Origin: Macrolepiota albuminosa
Lineage: Eukaryota > Basidiomycota > Agaricomycetes > Agaricales > Agaricaceae
Assembly: GCA_027475525.1 (NCBI GenBank)
Contig: JAMWFC010000008.1
Location: 124,001 to 188,000, forward strand
Direction of reading: 5' to 3'
DNA: 64,000 nucleotides
In this document: in pieces, positions 33,501 through 43,682 of the stretch
Layout: each line of letters starts with the position of its first letter
Numbering within the stretch: position 1 is the stretch's first letter
Position numbers and translations under genes: made by a program
Notes under the pieces: model-generated
What the model was told of the DNA's origin: nothing
Seen by the model: only the letters and a program-made list of their open reading frames with translations
The model's database searches: none

Positions 33501-35509
33501 TCGGTAATACTCCTGTGAGGTATAAAACCTGCCTGGCTGGGGTGTATGAGGTCAGCAATTATTATCGAGAGACGGTTTGAAAGCGCCTTAGTAAATAACT
33601 TGTAATCAGTATTCAGGCACGTTATTGGTCTGTAGTTCGCTATATCGGTTTTCTCATTCTTTTTGTAGATTGGACACATCCATCCATCGGAGAAGGAGGA
33701 GTTGTCCGTGATTCCGTATCGTTGGATGTCCTCGCATTTCAAGCGTAGCAATTCGATTAGGTCACAGACTGGTTTCTGAGATCCGCCGCTTTGATTTAGC
33801 TTAGAGTCATTAATAAACTGACTATTCATCGACTTCCAGAATCCATATGGAATGCCATCGGGGCCTGGGGCGGAACTGTTGTTTGAGTACTTTAGAGCTT
33901 TCATTAGTTCTTTGTGATCAATAATTCCTGCAAGGTCGCGATTCTGCGCTTCGGTAGTTTTAGTTTCGATTGTACTCAGTACTTTATCTATTTTTTCTTC
34001 TCTAATGTCTGGTGATACATATTGGTACTCACTCTGTATATTATCGTGATATAGTCTTCCGAGCTCTGCCATTTTCGTAGAGTCCGTTTCATACACAGGC
34101 TCATTCACTCCTGGGTTCGGTTTCTTGAGGGCATAAATGAGGTCTCTCAGAAGAGCCTGCTTGTTAGTTTTTGTCCAGTATTTACACATTGTTTCTCCTT
34201 CCATTCTATTTTTCATTGCGACTGCATCTCTCTTAAGCATGTGATACTTATGTTCTAGTGCGCTTAGCTCATTGTTTACCTGATGTAGCGCAGCCCTCTT
34301 ACGTCGATCCTCCAGGTCTTCATTGGACTGGATCCGGTCTCTTTCAGATTCCAAGATTCTCTTTTTTCTTCTGTACTTGGGGACCAACGCTTTATCCCGT
34401 TCTTTCGCCATGATTAGTAAGTTTTCCTTCCATTTACTATATATTGTTTGTGGATTCTTATTTTGGTTGCGCGAGCCTCCCAGAGATTCTATTTGTTCCA
34501 GGGCAGTTTTTCCGGTGAGCATCGCAAATTTCCTGAACTTTTCGTCCTTAATGATGTGTGCTTTCAGCGTCCATCTTCCTTTACCTACTGAGGGTGAGTT
34601 TATGTGGGCAATCTGCACCGTTGTGATATGATGGTCGGTTCCAGGGATGGCAGACGGTGCTACGTTCCATTCTCTTGCCGTTGATGAAATGGAGTCGGAC
34701 ATATATACTCTATCAATCCTGGACATGGAGGATGTCGCCTCCTGGAAGAAAGAGAAGGTTCGTTTTGTTGGGAAAGTGTCTCTCCATGTGTCCCTTAGGT
34801 ATAACAGTCTCTTCAGGCTGTCAAGTGCTTCGGTTGCTTCTTCTGGGTCTGTCCTCATTGGAGCCCTGTCCTGTGCATCCTCGACCATATTGAGATCACC
34901 GAGCAGTACGTCTACTATGATATGAGGGTTTCTCACGAAAAAGAGTCTTATTTTGTTCCAGAAGTTCGCGTTTTCCTCTCCGTTCGATTCTGTAACATTT
35001 GGGGCATAGACGTTAAGTATGTTTATTACTTCGTCTTTATGCCATCTAGTCGATGTTAATATTGCTCGGCCCGCGATAATCTCTGTAGAGCTGGTTTCTC
35101 GTACATTTATCAAGTTACAGTTGAACACTGTGGCGACACCGCCTTTTCCCGTCGGGTTTTCTGTGTCAGCTGAGTACACGATTTTCATCCTCTTTCCGAA
35201 GAGAAGTTCTAATTCGTTTTTCCTTTCTTCATTCAGGTGGGATTCCTGTACGGCAAGAATGCCTATCTTGTTATCTCTCAGTAGCTGATTAATATGGTTC
35301 CATTTAGACTCAGATTTCGTTGCTCCTGAATTTCGAAAACCTCTGATGTTAAGGGTAGCGATGCGGATAGCTGCCTTCGTATTCTTGGAGGATATTCTGT
35401 TTTGGGTGGGATTATTAATCAGTGTGGATGCGACAGGGTACTCGTTGGTTCCACTTTGGGTTGGGATGTCGAGTTCATCAAGTGTGTCAGTTTCATCCAG
35501 TCCAGGCAT
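30518..35509 (-). CDS. LINE ORF2: endonuclease, reverse transcriptase, RNase H-like, zinc finger
   Basis: 1663 codons without a stop from ATG at 35509. Upstream the frame stays open to about 35763 with no ATG, so this is the first start. Apurinic-type endonuclease at about residues 45-300: TLNIRGF, VQESHL, GDLNMVED, SRIDRVYMS, GTDHH. RT at about 560-900: ALDQEKAYDKIDHEYL, GVRQGDPLSCLLFDLAIEPL, and catalytic FADDTTAFLS near 794. An RNase H-like fold at about 1235-1360 in which the three carboxylates are not conserved (GVSK for TDGS, NNLLAIL for GE..A, TRSK for TDSK). The C-terminal C...H...C finger (CEHDNNEDSLNHILSEC) is near 1486. The protein nicks target DNA and primes reverse transcription of its own RNA. 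Confidence 0.93.
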   Translation of the reverse strand: MPGLDETDTLDELDIPTQSGTNEYPVASTLINNPTQNRISSKNTKAAIRIATLNIRGFRNSGATKSESKWNHINQLLRDNKIGILAVQESHLNEERKNELELLFGKRMKIVYSADTENPTGKGGVATVFNCNLINVRETSSTEIIAGRAILTSTRWHKDEVINILNVYAPNVTESNGEENANFWNKIRLFFVRNPHIIVDVLLGDLNMVEDAQDRAPMRTDPEEATEALDSLKRLLYLRDTWRDTFPTKRTFSFFQEATSSMSRIDRVYMSDSISSTAREWNVAPSAIPGTDHHITTVQIAHINSPSVGKGRWTLKAHIIKDEKFRKFAMLTGKTALEQIESLGGSRNQNKNPQTIYSKWKENLLIMAKERDKALVPKYRRKKRILESERDRIQSNEDLEDRRKRAALHQVNNELSALEHKYHMLKRDAVAMKNRMEGETMCKYWTKTNKQALLRDLIYALKKPNPGVNEPVYETDSTKMAELGRLYHDNIQSEYQYVSPDIREEKIDKVLSTIETKTTEAQNRDLAGIIDHKELMKALKYSNNSSAPGPDGIPYGFWKSMNSQFINDSKLNQSGGSQKPVCDLIELLRLKCEDIQRYGITDNSSFSDGWMCPIYKKNEKTDIANYRPITCLNTDYKLFTKALSNRLSIIIADLIHPSQAGFIPHRSITEQTKLIRMMIHYAEAKEMNGLIVALDQEKAYDKIDHEYLWKTLKRFGIPDPFIMTIKSLYKTAKSSIMINGVLSTPWNVTRGVRQGDPLSCLLFDLAIEPLAASLRASNIKGYSIPGVAERLIASLFADDTTAFLSMDDNLDSLNTILDDWCIASRAKFNTAKTVVIPIGNIEYRKEVLKERKTKPDGFRIPDNIHIVEEETSTRILGAWYGNLTDLSAPWANVLEKIDRSLTNWGKSNPTLEGRRLIAQMTIAGMTQYLTQVQGMPPRIEKLIVSRTTKFMWAGRSSMVNEQTMFKPLYDGGRALVDIKTRNKAIDVMWLKSYLRLGPDRPLWAYIADALMAINVLKMNGNVDDRVKINPFLQTWKTKSSTRGEICPDISRLFKTAKEFNVRPEGLAFSRDILRDVPIWYHHAANPRIRRLNHGKSAECLKSNHKMMRVGDAERIAKVLTDPQHIESDECMCISCMEMENFSNCLHPHSCSYRAKEMIDTLPEKWDPRAPQPEDNQITDEDQGQNGEELSRTIFDPCLTTVGTLAEIFRIFTSGPIHNTTYYRKQADSTQEPVTAFIKGVSKPYLGATQGSLMGTGVTFVGRNDLNTNGKWLSLEQDTGGGNNLLAILLASLKVGLSTPMTINTRSKNTIEGLISKLKAKEDANFLNSSNAGLLRTTIGRLRMHTAPVYLHDLADSQSSPHEQEAKTKAREALNINRPITLPPLPMELHLTGAKLSTITQAIAYKTISKIKNAPQRPRTRVMLNNIKTNVMRVNKKIPTEKQIWLSFRIKDFPKHIKVFLWKCAHDAYKVGSYWNRPTMAPELLARSVCEHDNNEDSLNHILSECVCNGQAIIWGLASDIWHRKTGEHLPKQDVFSILGSPLMIKREEGCKSPGLSRLYRILVVEAAHVIWSLRCERVIQHHDVPHSATEVVNKWNSAILKRADLDLKMTDRKFGKKSIPLRTVVETWEDTEIIEIELAEDSRVRSQSGVLVGNRPDTMEGIG

Positions 35510-36162
35510 TCCTTGCGGATTTTGGTCTATATACTGGGTGTAGGGCGTAGGGGGGAGCTGTACTGCATCCGCGTTCCCTGCAATAGCTACTGTGGCTGGG
35601 TATAGGGTTGGGGATCCACCTCCGATCTCCCTAGCATTGGTATGATGGGCCAGAGCGGTGGCGGGCTCACTTGGCCCACCAACACTAGGGAGGTTATCAC
35701 CGTTACTAGATAGTTCAAAACCAGAGTGTATATCATTTATTAATGTCGTGGTTGAAAAGACTTACCGAGAAGCCAACCGCGCTTTCTCGGGGTGAGTACA
35801 TTTCCCAAGTACTCAGGGGGGACGTTGCTTAGAACTTCAGAAGTATTTAGTGGGATTAGGACTTGAGAAATTCTAAGCTTAAGCAGGACTGCTGCACGGC
35901 ACCTTCCTCTATTTTTTATAGACTGCCGTTTTTGTCTTGCAACGTTTGGCTTCCGGACCTACATGTACCACGCATGGCCAATATATTTCAGTCCTTGTTC
36001 CTTTTATATTTCATCCATGTCTGTAGTCACCCACGATTCTAAACATGGTAGCGCTCTAATATATCATCATTCACTAATTATTGCGAGTAACTGATGATAT
36101 CATTTTAATTCAATGCGACACGATTCAGTAAACATTATTATTTGAGGGGAGCAAGATTTGGA
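35510..36162 (-). other. LINE spacer between ORF1 and ORF2
   Basis: About 650 bp. The part nearest ORF2 (35510-35763) is open in the ORF2 frame but without ATG. A GTAAGT-like word lies at its upstream edge near 35760, so a spliced or read-through start for ORF2 is possible. Not resolved. Confidence 0.4.
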
Positions 36163-38100
36163 CTAGTTCCATTGGCCTCGAAAAGCACGCCGGCCATACG
36201 GTCTGCCTCCACGCATGCTTCCTCCCCTACCCCTACCCATACCCCTGCCTCTAGCGAAGTACTCCTGGGGACGGTCCGTATCATTGCTGTACGCGCTGTG
36301 CGTAGTCTGGGTTGGTTGAATTAACGTAGGCTTGAACCCTAGCCATCCTGGTAACTCTGGGAAGGGGCAATTGGGAGTGTCGTGATCTATAGATTTACAG
36401 TTGACGCAGAGAAGGGTGTTTTTGCCTAGAAGTGGTAGGCCGAAGCCTGAGGTCACAGAGGGGAATGTACACGTTCGCATAAGCTGAATTAATTTAACGT
36501 GGTCGTCGTCAGAAAGGAAGGAGTGATGGAGGAACACATTCCAGCCTCTGAAGTCACCTCCATTTGCCTTACTCCTTTTGACGTCAATGAATTTTACTGA
36601 TATGCTGTTCAGGATGTCATTCGCGATATAGTCTGGGTGAGCTGGGGCGCAGTCAACTATGTGTTTTATGACCTGTTCGGATTCCTGTAAACTGCTGACC
36701 ACCAATTCTGTTACTGCAGAGCGAGCGTCTGGAGAGTCGACGTATGTGAGGCCACAGATGGTCATTACAAAGACGGGTCGTGTATCACTGAACGACTTGA
36801 AAATAACCGTAATGTCTTTGGTGGAGACAATCTCAAGGCTATCAAGGAAATCGTTCTGTGCAGTGGTGAGGCCGGATATGAGCATGTGGTAAGGTGAAGA
36901 GAAGCGGTCAGAGTCTACCGCGCGCTCCTGCAAGGGAAATGATACTCCCAGAGTCAGATCGTTTTCAACTCGTACGAGGCTCTTGATCAGTGCCCAGGTT
37001 TTATCGACTGTAGCGAGGCTGTTCGTTTCGTATTTGCACCTGAATAGTCTAACCCAAATCTTGTTTGTGGTAACCTTTTTCCACGCCGCCACCTGTGACG
37101 TGGCAACGTTTTCCAGGGGGTGTGAGCCTAAGTGTATTCTTGGCCATCCACCGTTTGGCACAGCGGTCCTCTGCAGGCCAGTTGTGTTGGTCGTGATTCC
37201 ATCATCCGACTTCACATCTCTGTATATCTCTTCCCTGGGTCCTGAGGCGATAGGGGGAACATTGGAGAGACCCAGCGAGTTGCGCCCAGTACTGGTATCC
37301 TTCTGGCCGCTCTGGTGCCGCATGGGACGAATATGGGGGGAGGGTGAGATGGTGGGGGGGTCGACAAGTATTTCGTCCCACGCGGAGTCGCCTATAAGTG
37401 TATTGCTCTGATCAGGGATACTATTCGGAGCTCGGTCTGGGTCTTCAGTCTGGGGCTCACTTCGGGGCACACTAATGTTCCTGCCAAACGTGAACTGGGC
37501 CTGGGTAAATGGAGGGTGCGCTGGTGAGTGGTTGTCCTCCGGATCGGGTTGTACTGTGAGGAGTACTGGCGTGCCCATGGGAGGGACTGCTGTAGAGGTG
37601 TGCCTTTTTGGGGTCCTATCGACTACAGGGCTGGAGGGCTGAGGACGTTTAGCCTTGTCACTCTCTCTGGGCTTCTTTCGTCCTAAGGTGAGTTTCACCT
37701 TTCCTATGCGTGGTCTTGGGACAGTATTCTCATTATTTGCGGGCCTCGTGGGAAGCGGGGGAAAGCTCGTGTTCTCGTTCGTTGCATTGTAGGGGGTTAC
37801 AATGTTAGGGAGCGAGTTTTCGGGGCTGACTTGACTATGCGGAAAGAGTCTATCTGGCGATTGCTATAGGGGCATGCGTGGGGTACTCATCTCAATACTC
37901 CTGGGGCTAGCCTGAGTAGATGGAGTAGCAGGGATCTCGTCCATAATTAGGTCAATTTCAGCCTCAGGAGGGGTTGGGGAGTGTTCAGTTGTCATTCGGC
38001 AGGCGGGTAAGAGGGGGGAGGGGGTAGGTGGTTCATGCATATATATATGTGTGTTTTTATTAACGTTGCTGTCAGGCGACCCTATGTCACTCCTTCGCAA
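36163..38100 (-). CDS. LINE ORF1 (RNA-binding, CCHC) with one in-frame TAG
   Basis: Frame starts ATG at 38100 (RRSDIGSPDS) and stays in one frame to TGA/TAA at 36163, apart from TAG at 37864-37866 (codon 79); beyond the stop the first 55 codons have no ATG. Pro/Ser-rich N-terminus, basic segment LTLGRKKPRESDKAKRP, then a folded-looking region of about 250 residues, a C-terminal zinc knuckle C-x2-C-x4-H-x4-C (CVNCKSIDHDTPNC, near 36370-36412) and an Arg/Gly-rich end. This is the usual nucleic-acid-chaperone ORF1 composition. The stop looks like a one-step change (CAG or TGG type codon) and could also be a polymorphism or assembly error. Confidence 0.75.
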
Positions 38101-38968
38101 TTGTGGGTCAGATCCGGTATGGCCTACCGGTTGTGTTGCATTTTAGTTTGGCGGTATTCCTTCCGGGTAGTGTTATTCTTTGGTTACGGTGATTGCTCTT
38201 ACGACGTTATCATGCCGGTGGAGGGTCTTAACCAATGAGTATTTCACTTTACAGAGACAGGTTTTTGGTGAGCTGTATGCTATTGTTCCCATGGGTAGTA
38301 GTGCGCCTGCAATTCATAGCTGGCCTTGAAAATGTAAATTTTTTGACAGTTGTAGGTCATGCACGATGACGTGGCAGAGTGAATATTGCCCGCATTCAGC
38401 CTCTCCCACTGGGCTCGCCCAGCAGAATTATGGGAGGGCCACTGTCTTTTGGCGGGGGGGGCATTGACAGCATCTTTCGATGCTTATACACCTTTCGGTG
38501 TAGCTCCCGTTAGGAAGCAGCTGGACAGAGTTACCTGCCAGCTTTGTTTGTATAAGTTTCGTGTATACCACATGGTGGTAACAAGTCAAGAGGCCCCCCG
38601 TCCCTCGCCAATCTTCGACACCCTCCCCCCTCCTCCCAACTTCACGCCTCCAACTTCACACCTCCCAGTACGCAACCGCACCACCCTCCAACTTCCCTCC
38701 TCATTCACACATAAAAAATCATACTCGGTTACAGATTACAAAATTCGTAATACATGCACATACGCGTACATCGTACATCGGGTGCGTGGTATATAGGTGA
38801 GGAGTTGATGAAGATGACGAAGTTGATGAAGATCGGGGGATACGGGATATGGATGCGGGATGCAATGGAGAGAGAGAGGTAGAGCCAGAGGTAAAAGCCA
38901 AAACCAAAAGCCAAAGCCAAAGCCAAAAAAAAAGAAAGAAAAAAAAAACCAACAAACCAAAAAAAAAA

Positions 38969-40728
38969 TCACACATCCCTCCTCTTAACACCAACAACAC
39001 ACCCCAACGGCTTCCTCAAGAACCCCTCACTAGTAAGCAATGCCTGCCCCTCTCTCTCCAACACAAACTCATACCTCCTCAGCAACGCCGCAACAATAAC
39101 CTGCAGCTCCAAAAACGCGAGATTCCTGCCAACACACGCACGGGGGCCCGTACTAAACGGGTTGAAGCACTTTTGTATCTTCGCCTGGCGATCCTCCTCA
39201 AGGAACCGTTCAGGGCGGTACGCCTCCGTGTCGGGGCCCCAAGTGTCCACGTCCCGGTGGATAGAATACGAGGGCACGGACACGACGGTGTCCTCTGGGA
39301 AATGCAGGCCGAGGACCGTGAGTCCGCCTTGGGGCACGACGCGCGGGAGCCCGAGGGACGACGTCGAGTGGATGCGCAGCCCTTCGTTGATGCATGCGTC
39401 GAGGTACGGCAGGTTCTTGACTTGGTCGCCGGTCGGCGCGACGAGGTCTTCGGAGCCGAGCTCGTCGTCGAGCTCGCGTTGCAGTTTGCGCTGCGCGTCG
39501 GGGTTCGATGCGAGGTGGTATATGATTGCGCAGGTGGAGCTTGGGTGAGGTGTTTAGTGATGGGGAACAAAAGAAGGGGGGGAAGATAACGTACTTGGAG
39601 GTTGTATCGGATCCGGCGATCAGGAGCGTTAGCGCCTCGGCAGTGACTTCCTCTCGGGTCATGAGATTGCCGTTCGAGTCCCTGGAATTCTTCAATTTGG
39701 CAAGGAGGTCAACTCTATCGGACTCGGACATGAGCCTATTCTTTACAGCCATGATGGCGATGCCGGCAAGAGTCTTGACGTCCTTCTCGCCGCGCCTGTA
39801 CCACGGAATCATGCGTGCGAATGGACGCCACCACGGTGGGAGAACACCAAGGGACATGGAGTACTCGCCACGGCCGTTGAGGATCTTGACTGCGGGCACC
39901 TCTGCAACGTCTTCAGGACGAGACTCTTTCCCATACGAGGAGATGGCTTGGGACTCGGATTGGTTCTTGGGGACCTTGGCGACGTCCTTGGCGGCTTGGA
40001 TCATGCCAAAAGGAGCGCCAAAGGCCAAATCGCCGACAATGTCGAACGCGAGATAGTTGGCCCCTGTGGGGTTGTCAGAGTTGAATCGACAGGAAGAATG
40101 GGTAACGTACAGAGCAAACAATCAAGATACAACCTGCCGTTTCTGCCGTGCCATCCGCCGCCCTCTGGACCAGAGTGGCCCTTGACGGCCAAGGCAAAGA
40201 GACGATCCCACTGTTCAATGAGGGCAGTGACATGTGCCCTAATGTGAGGCTCGAACTCGACGACGGACTTTTGTGAAAAGATGTGTGCGACAATCTTGCG
40301 TTTGCGGGCGTGCTCGTTGCGATCGCGGGTGTTGAAGATGCCACGACGGATGGAGACAAAGGCGTCGTAAAAGTTGGACTTTAAAGCACCGTTTCCGTGG
40401 GCGTAGACGACCTGGAGGGCATCTGGGTGTGCTATGGAGATGTGATTTGGAGCAATGCGGACAAAGGGGCCTAATAGGGGTGAGCATGGGACAGGACGAG
40501 GAGAGAGAACTGACCGTGCTTGAGGTGGAGCTGGTGAATGGACTCTGAACGGTGACCACCCTTGCTGACGAGACCGAGCCAGAGATCAGAGAAGCGGGCA
40601 AGCCAGGGGCCGGGAAGTGCACGGGCATTGTGTGTGTCCCAGAGATAGGGGACGAGATGGACGAGCACAAAGACCAGAGGCGCGGCAATTGCCACTGTAG
40701 TCAAGTCGAGACCGAATAGAGAAAACAT
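38969..40728 (-). CDS. Cytochrome P450, CYP53-like (benzoate 4-monooxygenase family)
   Basis: Four exons: 40728-40515, 40470-40111, 40063-39595, 39539-38969 (537 residues), all introns GT-AG of 44, 47 and 55 nt and phase consistent. N-terminal membrane anchor (VAIAAPLVFVLVHLVPYL). Family blocks: VVYAHGNGALKSNFYDAF, FNTRDRNEHARKRKIV, NYLAFDIVGDLAFGAPFGM. I-helix AGSDTT, ExxR (NEGLRIHS), and the heme loop FNPFSTGPRACVGRNLA with the Cys ligand. CYP53 enzymes para-hydroxylate benzoate (detoxification) at the ER with a P450 reductase. The LINE sits just downstream (38616). The start is shared with a divergent gene. Paralogue function not fixed by sequence. Confidence 0.9.
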
Positions 40729-40884
40729 GATTGCGAGAATGTTGCAGACATGGATTGACTTTTATAGACGAACTAGCGCCAACTGACCAGTCGGCATTTC
40801 CCGCGGATCTCGATTACGGCTAGTCGGCAGAAGAAGAACATACGCGCACGACGGGCACGGCGAAAACATACTTCATTCCCCACG
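40729..40884. promoter_or_regulatory. Short divergent promoter region, P450 and glycoprotein gene
   Basis: 156 bp separate the two start codons, so the two genes probably share a bidirectional promoter. No sequence-specific operator identified. Confidence 0.55.
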
Positions 40885-42651
40885 ATGCATTCCCTCGTCC
40901 TGGCCCTGCTCTCCGCCCGCGCCCTCGCACAGAGCGCAACCTTTCTCCCCTCCAACGCACCGGACCACTCCGAACAGGGCCAAGCCGGCACAAACCGATG
41001 CGCCGCCGCGTTCAACCAGACGTCCGACTGCCAGAACGCTTATAGTAAGCTCGCCCCCCCCATCCGCACCTTCTCCCGCGAACCACACACAGTAAACTCG
41101 CTCACCGATTGGTGCATCTGGGCTCCTCCCAAACCAGGCCCAGACGCCGTCATCGGCAACACCGAGGCGAGTACCGAGTCCCTTCTTCCCGCCGATCTCT
41201 CACTAACACCGCCCCACCCCAGCGCATTGAAGTCGCGTGGTGCACAAAGGTATTTATCTTCCCATCCACTCCAACTTTGCCTCACTCTATCATAGAACGG
41301 CACTGGCACCCGCCTCATTCCCGACGGCGCAATCACCGGCGCGCACTTTGTCCAGACCCCTGATTTCGTCCAAGTCACAGGTAAAAACTCTCATCTAATC
41401 GCATCACCAACTCGACACACCACACACACACACAGGCGTAGGCAACCTCACATTTCTCAACATCCCCGCGGGCGATGAAGGCGTACGTCCTTTCCCTCTA
41501 TTCAATTCAATTCACCCAACCCTCACACTCATCTCCAGGGCGAGGTATGAGAAGTCCATTCTATTCAAGCCACTTGATCCGACTCGGTTCTTCCATTTCC
41601 ATTCCTCTTCTCTATTTCAATGCAAGGTATCCTAACAACTCACCGCACTGCTAGCTCGATCCACACGGACAAGACGGCAACGGTACGTCCTCTCAAAAAA
41701 AAAAAGAAAAGAAAGGTCACCACCGGCTAAATACCCAACACAGGCAACCCCATCGGCGGCCTCGTGTTCTCTACCGCGTTCGGACCGCTACAGCAGATCT
41801 TCGAGTGGACAGTCGGTCCTTTCCATCATCCGTTCCTAAACTTTTTACTTACTTACTTACCTCTGCCAAAAACAGAACTTTGTCTCCGACACACAATTCT
41901 GCTTCCGTGCATGCAAACCCGGTCCGATGGCGCCGACCTGGTGTCAAGTGCGTATCTACTCCTTTATCCTTAAGTTTTATCCTCACACGACCGCGCCACA
42001 CAGCACATCTACGACACGCTAGGATGCGCATGGAACATGCCAGCCAACTACGACGCCGGCGTTTTTGAGCAATGCAAAGGCGACAGTGGCCAGGTGCGTC
42101 CTTCCTTAGATCTTTCCTTCCCTAACTAACCAACACACACACACCACACACAGCCAATGGGCGTCTACGGATCCTCGACGTTCTTCCAAGGCGAACCAGT
42201 CACGCCGGCCGCACACCCGGTGCCTCCGTCCAGCTCCTGCACACCAATGAGCACAATCGCCAACGGGCTCGTGGCTGTACCCACCAGCACCAGCACCACC
42301 GCGAGCGCGAGCGCAAGCGTACCAGTGAGCTTTTCCCTCTTTTCCCTTTCCATCAATCGGATCCACATCCCGCCGATCCCTCCCAACTCCTATTCCTACC
42401 AATCCTTCTCGAGATCACGATCGAGATCCGAGCTTATACGTCCAACGTAACTGAATACTGATCTTCTTATGTGTACATAGGCATCGTCGTCGGGTCTAGG
42501 CTCAGGCTCAGGCTCAGGTACTCGAGCTTCGACTGGTGCGAGTCCAACGGCCACGAACGCCGCTGCGGCTTCTTTCCGTTTCCGTTTCAGTGCAAACGGC
42601 GGATATGGACATGCGATCGCGTTCGGGGTGCTTGCTCTTTTGTTCTTTTGA
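40885..42651 (+). CDS. Secreted GPI-type 'macrophage activating glycoprotein'-like protein
   Basis: Twelve exons predicted: 40885-41044, 41093-41166, 41223-41249, 41296-41380, 41436-41482, 41539-41544, 41655-41682, 41744-41811, 41876-41947, 42004-42093, 42154-42324, 42481-42651; total 999 nt, 332 residues, all phases consistent. The 41167 donor is GC (gcgagt), and exon 41539-41544 is a 6-nt microexon. Signal peptide LVLALLSARALAQS, then a domain with CXXXF-type cysteines (VAWCTK, RLIPDGAITGAHFVQTP, LDPHGQDGNGNPIGGLVFS, CFRACKPGPMAPTWCQHIYDTLGCAW), a Ser/Thr/Ala-rich stalk and a C-terminal hydrophobic tail for GPI attachment. The name is taken from recollection of basidiomycete annotations; a role in the cell wall is possible but not shown. 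Confidence 0.75.
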
Positions 42652-43682
42652 GTGAGAGTGAGCTCTCTCGTCTGGTTTGTGAAAACTATCCTTTTTCTTT
42701 TTTCTTTTTTCTATCGTTTTTGGTTTTAGTGTTTGGTTTTCGTGGATACGTGATTCGTGTACGTTGCTGACCCTCTCTCTTTTTTTTCTGTGCCCTGTTG
42801 CTTTTTGCCATGATCTACATGACGTTACCACAGTACTATCCGTATCCGTAGTTTGATTGACGCTCTTCCATACATCCCCGTACGTATATAACGTGTACAG
42901 TGCTATCTCTGTCATCCCTATACATACTATCGACCTACATACTGTCTGTCTGATATACCCTATCTTCTCCCATTCCCTTGCTTTTCCCTTTCCCCGTGCT
43001 CTCAACACACACATTCCTATTACGTGTTGTACGGTCTTTGTATTTGTTACGTTTTTTGATGATATTCAATGCTTGCTTGCTTTCTGTGGCTGTCCTTTCC
43101 TTAAGCGAGTAAGGAGCGCCGATGTATATAGCTTCCGTCCCGCCTTGCTTGCGCACTTGAGTATTTCAAATTTCAGGCCCAGGGTTTGATTAGACCGATT
43201 GGCAGCACTTAAGGTTCGTTCGTCACTTGTGCGATTGGATGTATGTACGTACGTCTTATTAACGCCCCGCTCCGGGCGGAGCGTACATGCGTGCAGGGTG
43301 TCTATCTGTCACCACTCACTCACTCACTTATCAACATACTATGTATGTATGTATAATGTCTGTCTACTTTATCAAGCTTTGCGCTTCCGGACCGAACCCA
43401 GTTGCATACAGTGTCCCTTTGTCAAATTTAGAATTTAGAGGAACAAAAGGGTCATAAGCTCCAGAACCAAAAAAGCATAGATTACTTTTCATATATATAT
43501 ATATTCCCCGTGTGAGAGGAGATGCGCCGCAGGTGAAAATAGCTTTTTCTGGAAATTCCTTTCTGTTGTCGATCCGGCACACTTTGCTATACATGTATAC
43601 AATTCTACACGGCTTGTGTAATTGGTACTTGTACAATTACGGGCTTTTCGTCACTATATATATATATATATATATTATTACT
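42652..43682. other. Convergent 3' region, no gene
   Basis: Between the glycoprotein gene (ends 42651) and the transferase gene (minus, ends 43683). Contains (ta)n at 43657-43675 and several T-rich tracts. No ORF supported. Confidence 0.6.

Larger units (their letters stand above)
30283..38615 (-). mobile_element. Near-intact non-LTR retrotransposon (LINE), 8.3 kb
   Basis: Flanked by a perfect 16-bp target duplication, gtccctcgccaatctt, at 30283-30298 and 38600-38615. The 3' end has a run of 40 T on the + strand (30297-30336), i.e. a poly(A) tail. Two ORFs in tandem on the minus strand: ORF1 with a CCHC knuckle and ORF2 with endonuclease, RT, RNase H-like and zinc domains. The only visible lesion is one TAG in ORF1 and a diverged RNase H. 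Perfect TSD and long poly(A) suggest a young insertion. Domain set suggests a Tad/I-like clade; clade not established. Confidence 0.95.

Noticed and set aside
42157..42450. ORFs in the glycoprotein intron region
   Set aside because: Shadows of exons and introns in other frames.
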